Source: Devosia sp. XK-2
GTDB lineage: Bacteria > Pseudomonadota > Alphaproteobacteria > Rhizobiales > Devosiaceae
Assembly (NCBI RefSeq): GCF_037113415.1
Contig: NZ_CP146608.1
Span: forward strand, 3,737,000 to 3,800,999
Direction: 5' to 3'
Length of the DNA stretch: 64,000 bases
The notes beneath the pieces were generated by a model that was not told the origin of the DNA, did no database searches, and saw nothing but the letters and a program-made list of their open reading frames with translations. Below, piece by piece: positions 37,898 to 46,482 of the stretch (the first letter of the stretch is position 1; every line of letters starts with the position of its first letter). The position numbers were made by a program, and so were the translations under genes.

Positions 37898-38578
37898 ATG
37901 CCCAGCCTTGTGCATTACCCGCTTGATCCTGCTTCCCGCCTCATCCGGCTGATGTGCGCCGAATATGGCGTGCCGCTGGATCTGGAGGAGACCAAGCCCT
38001 GGCTGCGCGAAGAGGCTCTGTTGGCCATCAATCCGGCCGCGACCCTGCCCATTCTGTTCACCGAAGCGGATCAGCCCATCGTTGGCATATTGGCCACCAT
38101 CCATGCGGTTGAGGATTTCTATACCCCCGACGCAGTGGGCGGCCTGTTCCCCACCGATCCCCTGGACCGGGCCGAGATGTGGCGCCTGGCCGAATGGGCC
38201 CTGGTCAAGCTCAATGACGAGGTGACGCGCTATCTGCTCGAGGAGAAGATCGCCAAGCGCGACCAGCGCGGCGCCACGCCCGAACCCTCGGTCCTGCGGG
38301 CCGCCAAGGCCAATCTCACCGAGCATCTGCTCTATTTCAACTGGCTGCTGGCCAGCCGCAACTGGGTGGCAGGCGACACCATGACCCTTGCCGATTTTGC
38401 CCTGGCCGCGCACTTTTCCACGCTCGACTATATGGGCGATATCGACTGGTCCAAAGTGCCGGGCGAAACCCGGGACTGGTATTCCCGCATCAAGTCGCGA
38501 CCGGCCTTCCGCACCCTGCTCAATGACCGTGTCGTGGCCATGCCGCCCTCCAAGGGCTATGCGGATCTGGACTTTTAG
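37898..38578 (+). CDS. fzlA: GST-fold protein, FzlA-like division factor
   Basis: 226 aa with glutathione-S-transferase fold: an N-terminal thioredoxin-like domain (LVHYPLDPASRLIRLMCAEY) to about residue 80, then an all-alpha domain. The pattern DEVTRYLLEEKIAKR, then LADFALAAHFSTLDYMGD, RIKSRPAFRTLL and a C-terminal YADLDF recalls FzlA, the FtsZ-binding GST homologue conserved in alphaproteobacteria. Immediate linkage to queG fits the alphaproteobacterial gene order I know. A TTG at 37892 is an alternative start. The assignment rests on motif memory. A generic GST is the fallback. Confidence 0.8.
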   Translation: MPSLVHYPLDPASRLIRLMCAEYGVPLDLEETKPWLREEALLAINPAATLPILFTEADQPIVGILATIHAVEDFYTPDAVGGLFPTDPLDRAEMWRLAEWALVKLNDEVTRYLLEEKIAKRDQRGATPEPSVLRAAKANLTEHLLYFNWLLASRNWVAGDTMTLADFALAAHFSTLDYMGDIDWSKVPGETRDWYSRIKSRPAFRTLLNDRVVAMPPSKGYADLDF

Positions 38579-38592
38579 TCCTATCTGACGGC

Positions 38593-39720
38593 ATGGCCCA
38601 AGCCGGCACCGAAAAACTCGTCTCCGAACTCAGGGCCCGTGCCCTGGGGTTGGGCTTTGATGCCTTTGGCATTGCCCGCGCCGATGCCCGGCCCGACCTG
38701 CCCGAAAAACTGCACCACGCCCTGGCCGAAGGCTGGCACGCCGATATGGATTGGATGGCCGAAACCGAAGAGCGTCGGGGCGATCCGCGCCGGCTGTGGT
38801 CCGATGCGCGCTCGGTCATCTTGCTCGGTGTCAATTACGGCCCCGAGATCGACCCCATGGACCTCCTTGCCGAAAAGAGCGTCGGCAATATTTCCGCCTA
38901 TGCCCGCAATCGCGATTATCACGACATCATCAAGGGGCGCTTGAAAGAGCTGGCGGGGCTTCTTGCCCGGCGCGCCGGCGTCGATGTGAAGGTCTTTGTC
39001 GATACCGCGCCCCTGATGGAAAAGCCGCTGGCCGAGGCGGCGGGGCTTGGCTGGCAGGGCAAGCATTCGGTACTGGTCAGCCGCCAATTCGGATCCTGGC
39101 TGTTTCTGGGCGCCATCCTCACCGATCTCGACCTGCCCCCGGACCAGCCGCATGCCGAAAGCTGCGGCTCCTGCACCAAATGCCTCGATGTCTGCCCCAC
39201 CAACGCCTTTCCCGCGCCATTCCGCCTCGATGCACGAAAATGCCTCGCCTATTACTCGGTCGAGCATAAGGGCCCCATTCCGCGCGAATTCCGCCGCCCC
39301 ATGGGCAATCGTATCTATGGTTGCGACGATTGCCTGGCCGTCTGCCCCTGGAATAAATTTGCCTCGATCAGCCGTGAGGCCAAGCTCAGGAGCCGCCCTG
39401 AATTTGAACGCCCGCCACTGGCCGCGCTGGCGCAACTGGACGATGCGCAGTTCCGCGCCCTGTTTGCCGGCTCCCCGGTCAAGCGCATTGGGCATGCGCG
39501 GTTTTTGCGCAATGCGCTGATTTGCATCGGTAATTCGGACGACCGGGATTTGCTGCCTCTCGTGGAGGCCAGGCTGGGTGACCCATCGCCTCTGGTGCGC
39601 GGCGCTGCGATATGGGCCTTGCGGCGGCTCGATGCGGAACGGGCCGAGAGCTTGCGGCTGGACAGGCTGGCGCAGGAAAGCGATAGCGATGTCCGGACGG
39701 AATGGGAGGGCGCGGTCTGA
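38593..39720 (+). CDS. queG: Epoxyqueuosine reductase QueG
   Basis: 375-aa cobalamin-dependent enzyme that catalyses the last step of queuosine formation at tRNA position 34. Two 4Fe-4S motifs are visible: CGSCTKCLDVCPTNAF near residue 194, and CDDCLAVCPWN near residue 245. A C-terminal HEAT-like segment covers about 300-370. The stop overlaps the next gene's ATG (TGATG). Confidence 0.95.
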   Translation: MAQAGTEKLVSELRARALGLGFDAFGIARADARPDLPEKLHHALAEGWHADMDWMAETEERRGDPRRLWSDARSVILLGVNYGPEIDPMDLLAEKSVGNISAYARNRDYHDIIKGRLKELAGLLARRAGVDVKVFVDTAPLMEKPLAEAAGLGWQGKHSVLVSRQFGSWLFLGAILTDLDLPPDQPHAESCGSCTKCLDVCPTNAFPAPFRLDARKCLAYYSVEHKGPIPREFRRPMGNRIYGCDDCLAVCPWNKFASISREAKLRSRPEFERPPLAALAQLDDAQFRALFAGSPVKRIGHARFLRNALICIGNSDDRDLLPLVEARLGDPSPLVRGAAIWALRRLDAERAESLRLDRLAQESDSDVRTEWEGAV

Positions 39721-40586
39721 TGCGAGCATTTTTCTTTGGCTTGGGTTTTTCCTCCATCAATGCGGCGGAGGCCATGCGCCAGGGCGGTTTCGCGCACATT
39801 GGCGGCACGGTGCGCTCGGAAGAAAAGGCCGCGCAATTGCGGGCCGACAATATTGACGCCGTGCTGTTCGACGGTACGACGCCCGGCCCTGCTATATGGG
39901 ACGCACTGGCCAGGGTTAGCCATGTCATCCTGTCCATTGCGCCTGACGACAGAGGCGATCCGGTTCTGCGCCATCACCGCGCCGATCTCGACGCGGCCGG
40001 CCAATTGCAGTGGCTCTGCTATTATTCGACGGTCGGGGTCTATGGCGATTTCGGCGGCGACTGGATCGACGAGACAGCGCCCCTGGTGCCGCGCAATATG
40101 CGCTCGGATCGGCGTGTATTGGCCGAACAGGCCTGGCGCGACTATGCCGCCGAACGCGGCGTGCCGCTCTGCATTTTGCGGCTGGCCGGCATCTATGGCC
40201 CGGGCCGCTCGACATTCGATAAATTGCGGGCCGGAACCGCCCGCCGCGTGATCAAACCGGGGCAGGTGTTCAACCGCATCCATGTCGCCGACATTGCCAG
40301 AGTGACGGCACTGGCGGCGGAGCGGCGGCTGGATGGGACCTTCAACCTGGCCGATGACGAGCCGGCGCCGCCCCAGGATGTCATCGCTTATGCCGCGCAG
40401 ATGATCGGCATGGATGTGCCGCCGGACCTGCCCATAGAAACGGCCGAAATGACGCCCATGCAGCGCAGCTTCTATCGCGACAATAAACGCGTCTCCAACA
40501 GGGCCATCAAACAGGCCCTTGGCATTGACCTGCTCTACCCCGATTATCGCGCCGGCCTTGGCCAAATCCTCGAAAGCGACAAATGA
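39720..40586 (+). CDS. SDR-type NAD(P)-dependent epimerase/dehydratase-like protein
   Basis: 288-aa Rossmann-fold protein of the atypical extended SDR class (YeeZ-like). The N-terminal glycine region is GLGFSSINAAEAM. A catalytic-type YYSTVGVYGDFGGDWIDE and a later RLAGIYGPGRSTFDKLRAG are seen. Coupled to queG by a one-base overlap and to the acetyltransferase by ATGA. Substrate unknown. Confidence 0.85.
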   Translation: MRAFFFGLGFSSINAAEAMRQGGFAHIGGTVRSEEKAAQLRADNIDAVLFDGTTPGPAIWDALARVSHVILSIAPDDRGDPVLRHHRADLDAAGQLQWLCYYSTVGVYGDFGGDWIDETAPLVPRNMRSDRRVLAEQAWRDYAAERGVPLCILRLAGIYGPGRSTFDKLRAGTARRVIKPGQVFNRIHVADIARVTALAAERRLDGTFNLADDEPAPPQDVIAYAAQMIGMDVPPDLPIETAEMTPMQRSFYRDNKRVSNRAIKQALGIDLLYPDYRAGLGQILESDK

Positions 40587-41236
40587 CCCCACAACCCGCC
40601 AGATCGGCTCCGCAAGGCCTGACGCTCGAGGGCCGGTATACGCGCCTCGAACCCATAGCACGGCACCATGCCCCCGATCTCTTCGCGGTCGCCAATCTGC
40701 CCGGTGGCCCGGAACGGTTCCGCTGGCTGTTCAGTGAAGCACCCTCAAGCCTCGCGGCGGCCGAAGCCTGGATAGATCAGGTCAATGCCGGGCAGGACCG
40801 CTATGTGGCGGTCCTCGACAAGGCCAGCGGCAGGGCCGTCGGCCAGCAGGCCTGGATGCGTATTCGCCCCGAGCACGGGTCGATAGAAATTGGCGGCGTC
40901 TATTGGGGCCTGCCCATGGCGCGCAGCCGCCTGGCCACCGAAGCGCTCTATCTATTCGCCCGCCATGCCTTCGATGATCTCGGCTATCGGCGCTTCGAGT
41001 GGAAATGCAATAATGGCAATGAACCGTCAAAAGCTGCCGCGACCCGCTTCGGCTTTACTTACGAAGGTCTTTTCCGCCAGGACATGATCGTCAAGGGCCA
41101 GAGCCGCGATACGGCCTGGTTCTCCATGCTGGATAGCGAATGGCCCGCTCTCCGGAGCGAATATGAGCGCTGGCTGAGCCCGGACAATTTCGATGCGTCG
41201 GGTGGGCAGAAGACCCGTTTGGCAACACGCGGCTAG
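40583..41236 (+). CDS. GNAT family N-acetyltransferase (RimJ/RimL type)
   Basis: 217-aa acetyltransferase. The acetyl-CoA region is YWGLPMARSRLATEALYLFARHAF, with the following YRRFEWKCNNGNEPSKAAATRFGF typical of RimJ/RimL-like enzymes that act on small molecules or protein N-termini. It is the last gene of the fzlA-queG-SDR-GNAT run. The repeat element copy B and a convergent hydrolase follow. Confidence 0.88.
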   Translation: MTPQPARSAPQGLTLEGRYTRLEPIARHHAPDLFAVANLPGGPERFRWLFSEAPSSLAAAEAWIDQVNAGQDRYVAVLDKASGRAVGQQAWMRIRPEHGSIEIGGVYWGLPMARSRLATEALYLFARHAFDDLGYRRFEWKCNNGNEPSKAAATRFGFTYEGLFRQDMIVKGQSRDTAWFSMLDSEWPALRSEYERWLSPDNFDASGGQKTRLATRG

Positions 41237-41270
41237 GCTCTGTCAGTTTCTGACGGAAACGCGAGGTTGG

Positions 41271-41380
41271 CCCCTCCCCTCCTCCTTGAGGGGAGGGGCT
41301 GGGGGTGGGGGTCCATCGGCGACTCACAAAACCGCTCCACCCTCTGTTCCCTCCCGCCGATGGGGAAGGGAACAGAGGTC
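41271..41380. repeat. G-rich palindromic intergenic repeat, copy B
   Basis: CCCCTCCCCTCCTCC-TTGAGGGGAGGGG followed by GGGGGTGGGGG, then a second hairpin-forming CTCTGTTCCCTCCC/GGGAAGGGAACAGAG part. Related to copies A, C and D. It lies between convergent genes. Confidence 0.7.
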
Positions 41381-41391
41381 GTCCCCGGCCC

Positions 41392-42153
41392 TCAAACCAT
41401 CCCCATCACCGCGGCCCGCAGCCGTTCCAGGTCCTGCTCCCGGCTCAAGCGATGGTCGCCATCCGGGATCAGCGTATAAGTCACCGGATCGTGCAGGATA
41501 TGCGTCAGCAGCCTTTGGGCCTGTTCAGGCGGGACGTCCGGGTCCTGTCCGCCTTGCAGGATATGGACCGGGCAACCCGTTTCGATCACGCTGCCGAACA
41601 GCAGGTGATGCGCGCCGTCCTCAATCAGGCGCCTGGTATAGCGATACATGCCATCGCCATAAGCACTGTCCCGTTCGTAATAGCCCAATGTTGCCAGCTC
41701 GCGCTTTTGCGCTTCGCTCATGCGCGCCGCGATCCGCGTGGTGGCGTCGGTGGCCGGGGCAATCAGCACCAGACCCCTGAGCGGCATGCCTTTGGCCAAT
41801 TGCCGTCGGGCCAGTAGCAGGGCGATCCAACCGCCCATTGAGGAGCCACACACGATCGGCGAGGCGCCGGTGGTGGCCAGCACCGCCTCGGCCTCTTCGA
41901 GCCAGCGGCTGATGGTGCCATCGTCAAACTGGCCCCCGGACTGGCCATGGCCCGAATAGTCGAACCGGGTGACTTCAAGCCCTTTTTCCGCACCCAGCGC
42001 ATCCAGGCTCACCGCCTTGAGCCCGCTCATCACCGAGCGGAAACCGTTGAGCCAGAACAGGCCCGGCACCCTGCCGGGGCGCTGCTCGACGGCGATGTCG
42101 CGCCTCTCGGCGCCGGTGCCGACCGCAATGCGGAAGCTTTGGATGGAACTCAT
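41392..42153 (-). CDS. Alpha/beta hydrolase
   Basis: 253-aa serine hydrolase. The nucleophile elbow is CGSSMGGW near residues 101-108, the HG-like N-terminal loop is WLNGFRSVMSG, and late Asp (GGQDPDVP) and His (GDHRLSR) complete a triad. It resembles small esterase or thioesterase-like proteins conserved in alphaproteobacteria. No signal peptide is seen. Single gene, convergent with the GNAT gene. Confidence 0.85.
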   Translation of the reverse strand: MSSIQSFRIAVGTGAERRDIAVEQRPGRVPGLFWLNGFRSVMSGLKAVSLDALGAEKGLEVTRFDYSGHGQSGGQFDDGTISRWLEEAEAVLATTGASPIVCGSSMGGWIALLLARRQLAKGMPLRGLVLIAPATDATTRIAARMSEAQKRELATLGYYERDSAYGDGMYRYTRRLIEDGAHHLLFGSVIETGCPVHILQGGQDPDVPPEQAQRLLTHILHDPVTYTLIPDGDHRLSREQDLERLRAAVMGMV

Positions 42154-42310
42154 GATGGCGTGCGGGACTTTCTCGTTTTGTGCGCCTATGCGTTTCGCCG
42201 GCGCAACAGCCCAAAATTTGCTGTGGCGCGCCAGTTGACTTTAGGGGCCGCTACCACGATTTTAGGGCCGAATTCACCCCCTGGCACCAATAGCACAAGG
42301 AACGCTTGCC

Positions 42311-42847
42311 ATTCGCCGTCCCATGAGACCCGTTGCGCCCCAGAAAGATGGGCCGCTTGCCAACGAGGATATCAATAGCCCCGACGTTCAGCTCATCGAT
42401 GCAGAAGGTGAAAACCGTGGCATCGTTCGCACGCGTGATGCGTTGGCCGAAGCACAGGAAGCCGGGCTAGACCTCGTCCTGATCGCCGCCAATTCGAATC
42501 CGCCTGTCGCCAAGATGCTCGATCTCGGCCGCTATAAATATGCTGCCCAGAAAAAGGCGGCCGAAGCGCGCAAGAAGCAGAAGGTGATCGAAGTCAAGGA
42601 AGTGCAGATGCGTCCGAACATCGACACCCATGACTACGAGACCAAGATGAAGGCCGTACAGCGCTTTCTGGGCGAAGGCGACCGCGTCAAGGTGACCATG
42701 CGTTTCCGTGGCCGTGAAATGGCCCACCAGGATTTGGGCATGCAATTGCTGCTCAAAGTCCGCGAACAGACCGAAGACCTGGCCAAGGTCGAAAGCCAGC
42801 CCCGCTCTGAAGGCCGGCAGATGGTCATGGTGCTGGCGCCCAAATAA
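42311..42847 (+). CDS. infC: Translation initiation factor IF-3 (ATT start)
   Basis: 178-aa IF-3 that checks the initiator tRNA and start codon on the 30S subunit. ATT at 42311 is chosen as start. It gives IRRPMRPVAPQKDGP, the usual alphaproteobacterial N-terminus, with AAGGA eight bases upstream. infC is well known to use AUU, which lets IF-3 repress its own synthesis. The first ATG is four codons later (42323). N-domain, lysine-rich linker (KKAAEARKKQK) and C-domain are complete. A terminator follows at once, so rpmI and rplT are not adjacent here. Confidence 0.95.
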   Translation: MRRPMRPVAPQKDGPLANEDINSPDVQLIDAEGENRGIVRTRDALAEAQEAGLDLVLIAANSNPPVAKMLDLGRYKYAAQKKAAEARKKQKVIEVKEVQMRPNIDTHDYETKMKAVQRFLGEGDRVKVTMRFRGREMAHQDLGMQLLLKVREQTEDLAKVESQPRSEGRQMVMVLAPK

Positions 42848-42866
42848 GGCGACTGCATCTTGAAAC

Positions 42867-42903
42867 AAAAAGCGGCGGGCCCCAAGGCCCGCCGCTTTTT
42901 TTC
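42867..42903 (+). terminator. Intrinsic terminator after infC
   Basis: Long GC stem AAAAAGCGGCGGGCC/GGCCCGCCGCTTTTT with a CCAA loop and a run of seven T. It also works on the minus strand for the convergent reductase gene that ends at 42912. Confidence 0.93.
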
Positions 42904-42911
42904 TTTGCTCC

Positions 42912-43535
42912 TCAGAGAGCCTGCCAGGCTGGCGCTATGGCCGTGCCGCGGCCCTGATGATAGCCGAGCTGAATATTGAGCATACCAAGCGGCTCGACCA
43001 GTCGCGCCGCGTTAAGCCCACCCGCCAGCTCGGTTGTAAAGCCGGACAGTTCGACCAGCCGGGTGACGGATGCAATGGCCGCTTCATCATCGCCGGCCAG
43101 GAAAACCGGGGTAGCCGACGTGTCGCTGGCCGGGCGGTCGAGCAGGCTGGCGAAAATGGTATTGTAGGCCTTGACCACTCGAGCGCCCGGCGCCACCGCC
43201 TGGATTTCCTCGGCGGCCGAGGTGCTGTGGCCAATCGTCAGACCCGAAAAGTCCTCTTTGAGCGGGTTGGTCAGGTCCACGACCACTTTGCCTTCCAGAT
43301 TTGTACTCTTGGCGAATGCGAGCGCCGCCGCATAGGGCAGGGCGAGGATGACGATGTCGGCGGCAGCCGCGGCATCCTGAGGGGAGGTGACCCGCAGCCC
43401 CTGCGAAAGCGTTGCGGCAAAATTTTCGCCACCGGTGATATCACGTGTGCCCAGGATAAGGTCAGTCTTCCCGTCCAGACGGCGCGCCAGGCCTTTGCCC
43501 ATATTGCCCAGGCCGATGATTGCGCTTTTGGTCAT
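42912..43535 (-). CDS. NADPH-dependent F420-reductase-like protein
   Basis: 207-aa Rossmann protein of the F420_oxidored/NADP-oxidoreductase coenzyme family. It has IIGLGNMGKGLARRL at residues 5-19, DIVILALPYAAA, VVDLTNPL, and VKAYNTIFASLL. In bacteria without F420 these proteins reduce other substrates with NADPH. It is divergent from a LysR gene 99 bases away, its probable regulator. Confidence 0.85.
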   Translation of the reverse strand: MTKSAIIGLGNMGKGLARRLDGKTDLILGTRDITGGENFAATLSQGLRVTSPQDAAAAADIVILALPYAAALAFAKSTNLEGKVVVDLTNPLKEDFSGLTIGHSTSAAEEIQAVAPGARVVKAYNTIFASLLDRPASDTSATPVFLAGDDEAAIASVTRLVELSGFTTELAGGLNAARLVEPLGMLNIQLGYHQGRGTAIAPAWQAL

Positions 43536-43634
43536 TTGAGGTCTCCAGAATTTGTTGGTGTCCTCTCTATGCCACCGTGCTAGGCTAAAGATAATTCAGT
43601 CAATTGCAGTTTCAAAATTGCACAAAAGTATCGA

Positions 43635-44522
43635 ATGAGCGATCTGGACGAACTCAGAACCTTTGCCATTGCCGCGCGCATGGGCAGCTTTGCCAAGGCC
43701 GCGCGGCAGCTCAATGTCTCGCCGGCCATGGTCGGGCGACGCATCCAGACGCTCGAAGAGCGCTACCAGCTCAGATTAATCGAAAGAAATACGCGCTCTC
43801 AGAGCCTGACCGAGACTGGACGCCTGTTTCTCGAACGAACCCAGGCTGTTCTCGATGCAACTGAAGCCCTGGCTGAGTGCAGCCAGCAGCAGACATTGAG
43901 TGGCCGCATTCGCCTGACCGCACCGACCACGATGGGTGCTCGCTGGCTGCCTCGCGTCATCTCGGAATTTACGGCGGCGCATCCGGACGTTGTGTTCGAG
44001 ATGAATATCAGCGATCGCTGGGTGGATCTGGTTGGCGAAGGGTTCGATTTGGCTGTCCGGGTCGGAGAGTTGCAGGCCTCTTCGCTGATTGCCCGGCGTG
44101 TGGGGCGCTACGATTTTGCACTCTGCGCCAGTCCTGGTTTTGTTGAGCGCCATGGCGCTCTGTCCCATCCCGAGGAATTGGCGAACGCGCGCTGCATTTT
44201 GAACCTGATCATTGTCCCACGCGACCGCTGGACCTTCCACGGGCAGCAAGGCGAAACGGTCGCGGTGACCGTTGGCGGCGGGATCGAGGTCGACAATGGC
44301 GAGGCCCAGCGGATGTTGGCCCTCAATGGGGCGGGCATTGCCTATCTGCCGCTCGCTCTGGTTGAGGATGACCTCAAGGCCGGGCACTTGCTGCGTCTAT
44401 TGCCTGAATGGGACCTGATGTCGCTGCCTGTCCACACCGTCTATCCGTCCCGCACATTGGTGCCAAGAAGGGTAGAAGCTTTTGTCGCAGCTCTTGCTGC
44501 CTCTGCTGCGCGTTCAGCCTGA
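43635..44522 (+). CDS. LysR family transcriptional regulator
   Basis: 295-aa LysR regulator. HTH at about residues 5-62 (MGSFAKAARQLNVSPAMVGRRIQTLE), and an effector domain with the pattern DRWVDLVGEGFDLAVRVGEL seen in the CrgA-like subgroup. It is divergent from the F420-reductase-like gene. The gap between them is AT-rich with ATTCAGTCAATTGCAGTTTCAA-like half-sites and probably holds the shared operator. Confidence 0.92.
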   Translation: MSDLDELRTFAIAARMGSFAKAARQLNVSPAMVGRRIQTLEERYQLRLIERNTRSQSLTETGRLFLERTQAVLDATEALAECSQQQTLSGRIRLTAPTTMGARWLPRVISEFTAAHPDVVFEMNISDRWVDLVGEGFDLAVRVGELQASSLIARRVGRYDFALCASPGFVERHGALSHPEELANARCILNLIIVPRDRWTFHGQQGETVAVTVGGGIEVDNGEAQRMLALNGAGIAYLPLALVEDDLKAGHLLRLLPEWDLMSLPVHTVYPSRTLVPRRVEAFVAALAASAARSA

Positions 44523-44527
44523 ACGGC

Positions 44528-45682
44528 CTATGCCGCCAGATCCGCCACCACCGCGTCGAGCACCGGAAAGCCTTTCTCGGTCACGCGGATATTGCCATTG
44601 GGCAGGGTCTCGACAAAGCCATAACCCTTGAGCGCGGCGATCTGGGCGTCCGAAATGCCGCGGCCGGAAATCGACATGAAGCGGGTGGGCGAGATGCCCT
44701 CCTTGAGGCGCAGGCCCATGACGAGGAATTCGTCGCCCTGTTCTTCCCAGGTCAGCACATCATCCGTGGTCATGCCGTGGCCGAACTCACTGACCAGCTT
44801 CAACCATTCAAAGGGCAGCTTTTCAGTGGCGGTGGCATGGCGCTGATGGTTGACCATCAGCCTGCCATGAGCACCCGGGCCGATGCCGGCATATTCGCCA
44901 TAGCGCCAATAGAGCATATTGTGGCGGCTTTCCTGGCCGGGCACGGCATGGTTGGAAATCTCATAGGCCGGCATGCCCGCCTCGGCGGTCAATTCCTGCG
45001 TCAGCTCATAGAAGTCGGCCGCCAGGTCTTCATTGGGCATCTGCAATTTGCCGGCCTGATGCAGGTCAAAGTAGCGCGTCCCCTGCTCAATGGTCAGCTG
45101 ATAAAGACTGATATGGCCTTTGGCGAGCCATAGCGCTTCCTTGAGTTCGTCTTCCCAGTCCTCCAGCGTCTGCTTGGGGCGGGCATAGATCAGATCAAAA
45201 CTTGAGCGGTCAAAGACCGATTGGGCAATCCGCACAGCCGCGACGGCTTCCTCGACCGTGTGCCGGCGGCCGAGCTCCGCCAATGGCCCGGGGCGCAGCG
45301 ACTGAACGCCCAGCGAAACCCGATTGATGCCCGCCGCGCGAAACCCCTTGAAACGATCGACCTCAACCGAGGTGGGATTGGCTTCCAGGGTAATTTCGGC
45401 GTTGCGGTCGATCTGCCAGTGCTGGCCAATGGCATCGAGAATGCTGCCGACTGCCTTTGGGCTCATCAGCGACGGCGTGCCACCGCCAAAAAAGATCGAC
45501 TGCACCAGCCGCCCGGAGGACAGCGACGCCATATGCGCGATCTCTTTTTTATAACCCTCGACAAAGCCATCCTCGTCAAAGGGCCCGCGATGAACATGGC
45601 TATTGAAGTCGCAATAGGGGCATTTGGCCGCGCAGAACGGCCAATGCACATAAACGCCGAAAAGATCGTTGGGAGCGGTCAT
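44528..45682 (-). CDS. hemW: Radical SAM heme chaperone HemW
   Basis: 384-aa radical-SAM protein related to HemN. The cluster motif is C17-x3-C21-x2-C24 (FCAAKCPYCDF), which lacks the fourth Cys of HemN. This marks HemW, a heme-binding insertion factor, and not coproporphyrinogen dehydrogenase. A C-terminal HemN-like domain is present. It starts seven bases after the rdgB stop in the rph-ORF49-rdgB-hemW operon, a conserved alphaproteobacterial order. Confidence 0.92.
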   Translation of the reverse strand: MTAPNDLFGVYVHWPFCAAKCPYCDFNSHVHRGPFDEDGFVEGYKKEIAHMASLSSGRLVQSIFFGGGTPSLMSPKAVGSILDAIGQHWQIDRNAEITLEANPTSVEVDRFKGFRAAGINRVSLGVQSLRPGPLAELGRRHTVEEAVAAVRIAQSVFDRSSFDLIYARPKQTLEDWEDELKEALWLAKGHISLYQLTIEQGTRYFDLHQAGKLQMPNEDLAADFYELTQELTAEAGMPAYEISNHAVPGQESRHNMLYWRYGEYAGIGPGAHGRLMVNHQRHATATEKLPFEWLKLVSEFGHGMTTDDVLTWEEQGDEFLVMGLRLKEGISPTRFMSISGRGISDAQIAALKGYGFVETLPNGNIRVTEKGFPVLDAVVADLAA

Positions 45683-45688
45683 GCGCGA

Positions 45689-46336
45689 TCACCCATGGTC
45701 GATCTGGTTCTCCACGAATTGCGCGAAAGCACGGGCGCGGTGTGACAGGCCCTGCTCGCCCGGCGACCAGCTATGTTTGGTCTCGGCCGCCATCTCGCCA
45801 AAGGTGAGATCGTGCCCATCGGGCATGAACATGGGATCATAGCCATGGCCGATATCGCCGCGCGGCGGCCAGACCAGGGTACCTTCGCACTTGCCCACAT
45901 AGAGTGTGTCGCGCCCATCGGGGTGGGCCAGGCACAGCGTGGCATTGAACGAACCGCGCCGCTGGCCAGGTGAATTGGCCCCCGCGGCCTGCAGCGCATC
46001 CTCGACCCGCTTCATGGCCCTGTTGAAGTCGCGCGGCACGCCGGCCCAATCAGCCGTATAGACGCCCGGATCGCCCCCCAGCGCATCAACGCACAGCCCC
46101 GAATCGTCGCTCAGCGCCAGCATATTGGCGCCCTTGGCGGCCGCATGGGCTTTGGTGCGCGCATTTTCGGCAAAACTCGTGCCCGTCTCTTCCGGTTCAG
46201 GCAGGCCCAGTTCCCCCGCCGAAACCAGTTGCAGGCCGAACGGCTCGAACAGTTCGCGAAACTCCCGGAGCTTGCCCGCATTATGGGTCGCGATGCACAG
46301 TCGGTCGCCGGCGCGGAGACGGGGAATAGGGCTCAC
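45689..46336 (-). CDS. rdgB: XTP/dITP pyrophosphatase RdgB
   Basis: 215-aa HAM1-family nucleotide house-cleaning enzyme that hydrolyses ITP and XTP. The substrate loop ATHNAGKLREF, ALSDDSGLCVDAL and a C-terminal GLSHRARAF are diagnostic. Start chosen at GTG 46336: GGAG lies eight bases upstream, and the GTGA overlaps the stop of the preceding 49-aa ORF. An ATG at 46393 would overlap that ORF by 60 bases. Confidence 0.93.
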   Translation of the reverse strand: MSPIPRLRAGDRLCIATHNAGKLREFRELFEPFGLQLVSAGELGLPEPEETGTSFAENARTKAHAAAKGANMLALSDDSGLCVDALGGDPGVYTADWAGVPRDFNRAMKRVEDALQAAGANSPGQRRGSFNATLCLAHPDGRDTLYVGKCEGTLVWPPRGDIGHGYDPMFMPDGHDLTFGEMAAETKHSWSPGEQGLSHRARAFAQFVENQIDHG

Positions 46337-46482
46337 TTGCTCTGCTCCGGCTTTGTGCCCAGGACGCGGGCAATATCGTTCCAGATCGCGCAATCCGGCC
46401 GCGGCGTCTTGATCGAACCCTCGGCCGCCACGCCCGCCTTGGGCATAGGGGCCTGCTCGCGTTTGGCCAGCCGGAACATCAT
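46333..46482 (-). CDS. Conserved-position small ORF between rph and rdgB (49 aa)
   Basis: 49 aa starting [17 protein letters not shown] and ending [14 protein letters not shown] lies directly before the first ATG. The ATGA at its start overlaps the rph stop, and its TGA overlaps the GTG start of rdgB, so it is translationally coupled on both sides. It is basic at the N-terminus, has one Cys (in DCAIWNDI) and no membrane segment. Function unknown. The double coupling is the main evidence that it is expressed. Confidence 0.65.
   Translation of the reverse strand: MMFRLAKREQAPMPKAGVAAEGSIKTPRPDCAIWNDIARVLGTKPEQSK

Noticed and set aside
37781..38413. Upstream extension of the uppP frame by about 210 codons
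   Set aside because: It is antisense to fzlA and lacks similarity to UppP. The ATG at 37780 has a good ribosome site and gives the normal length.
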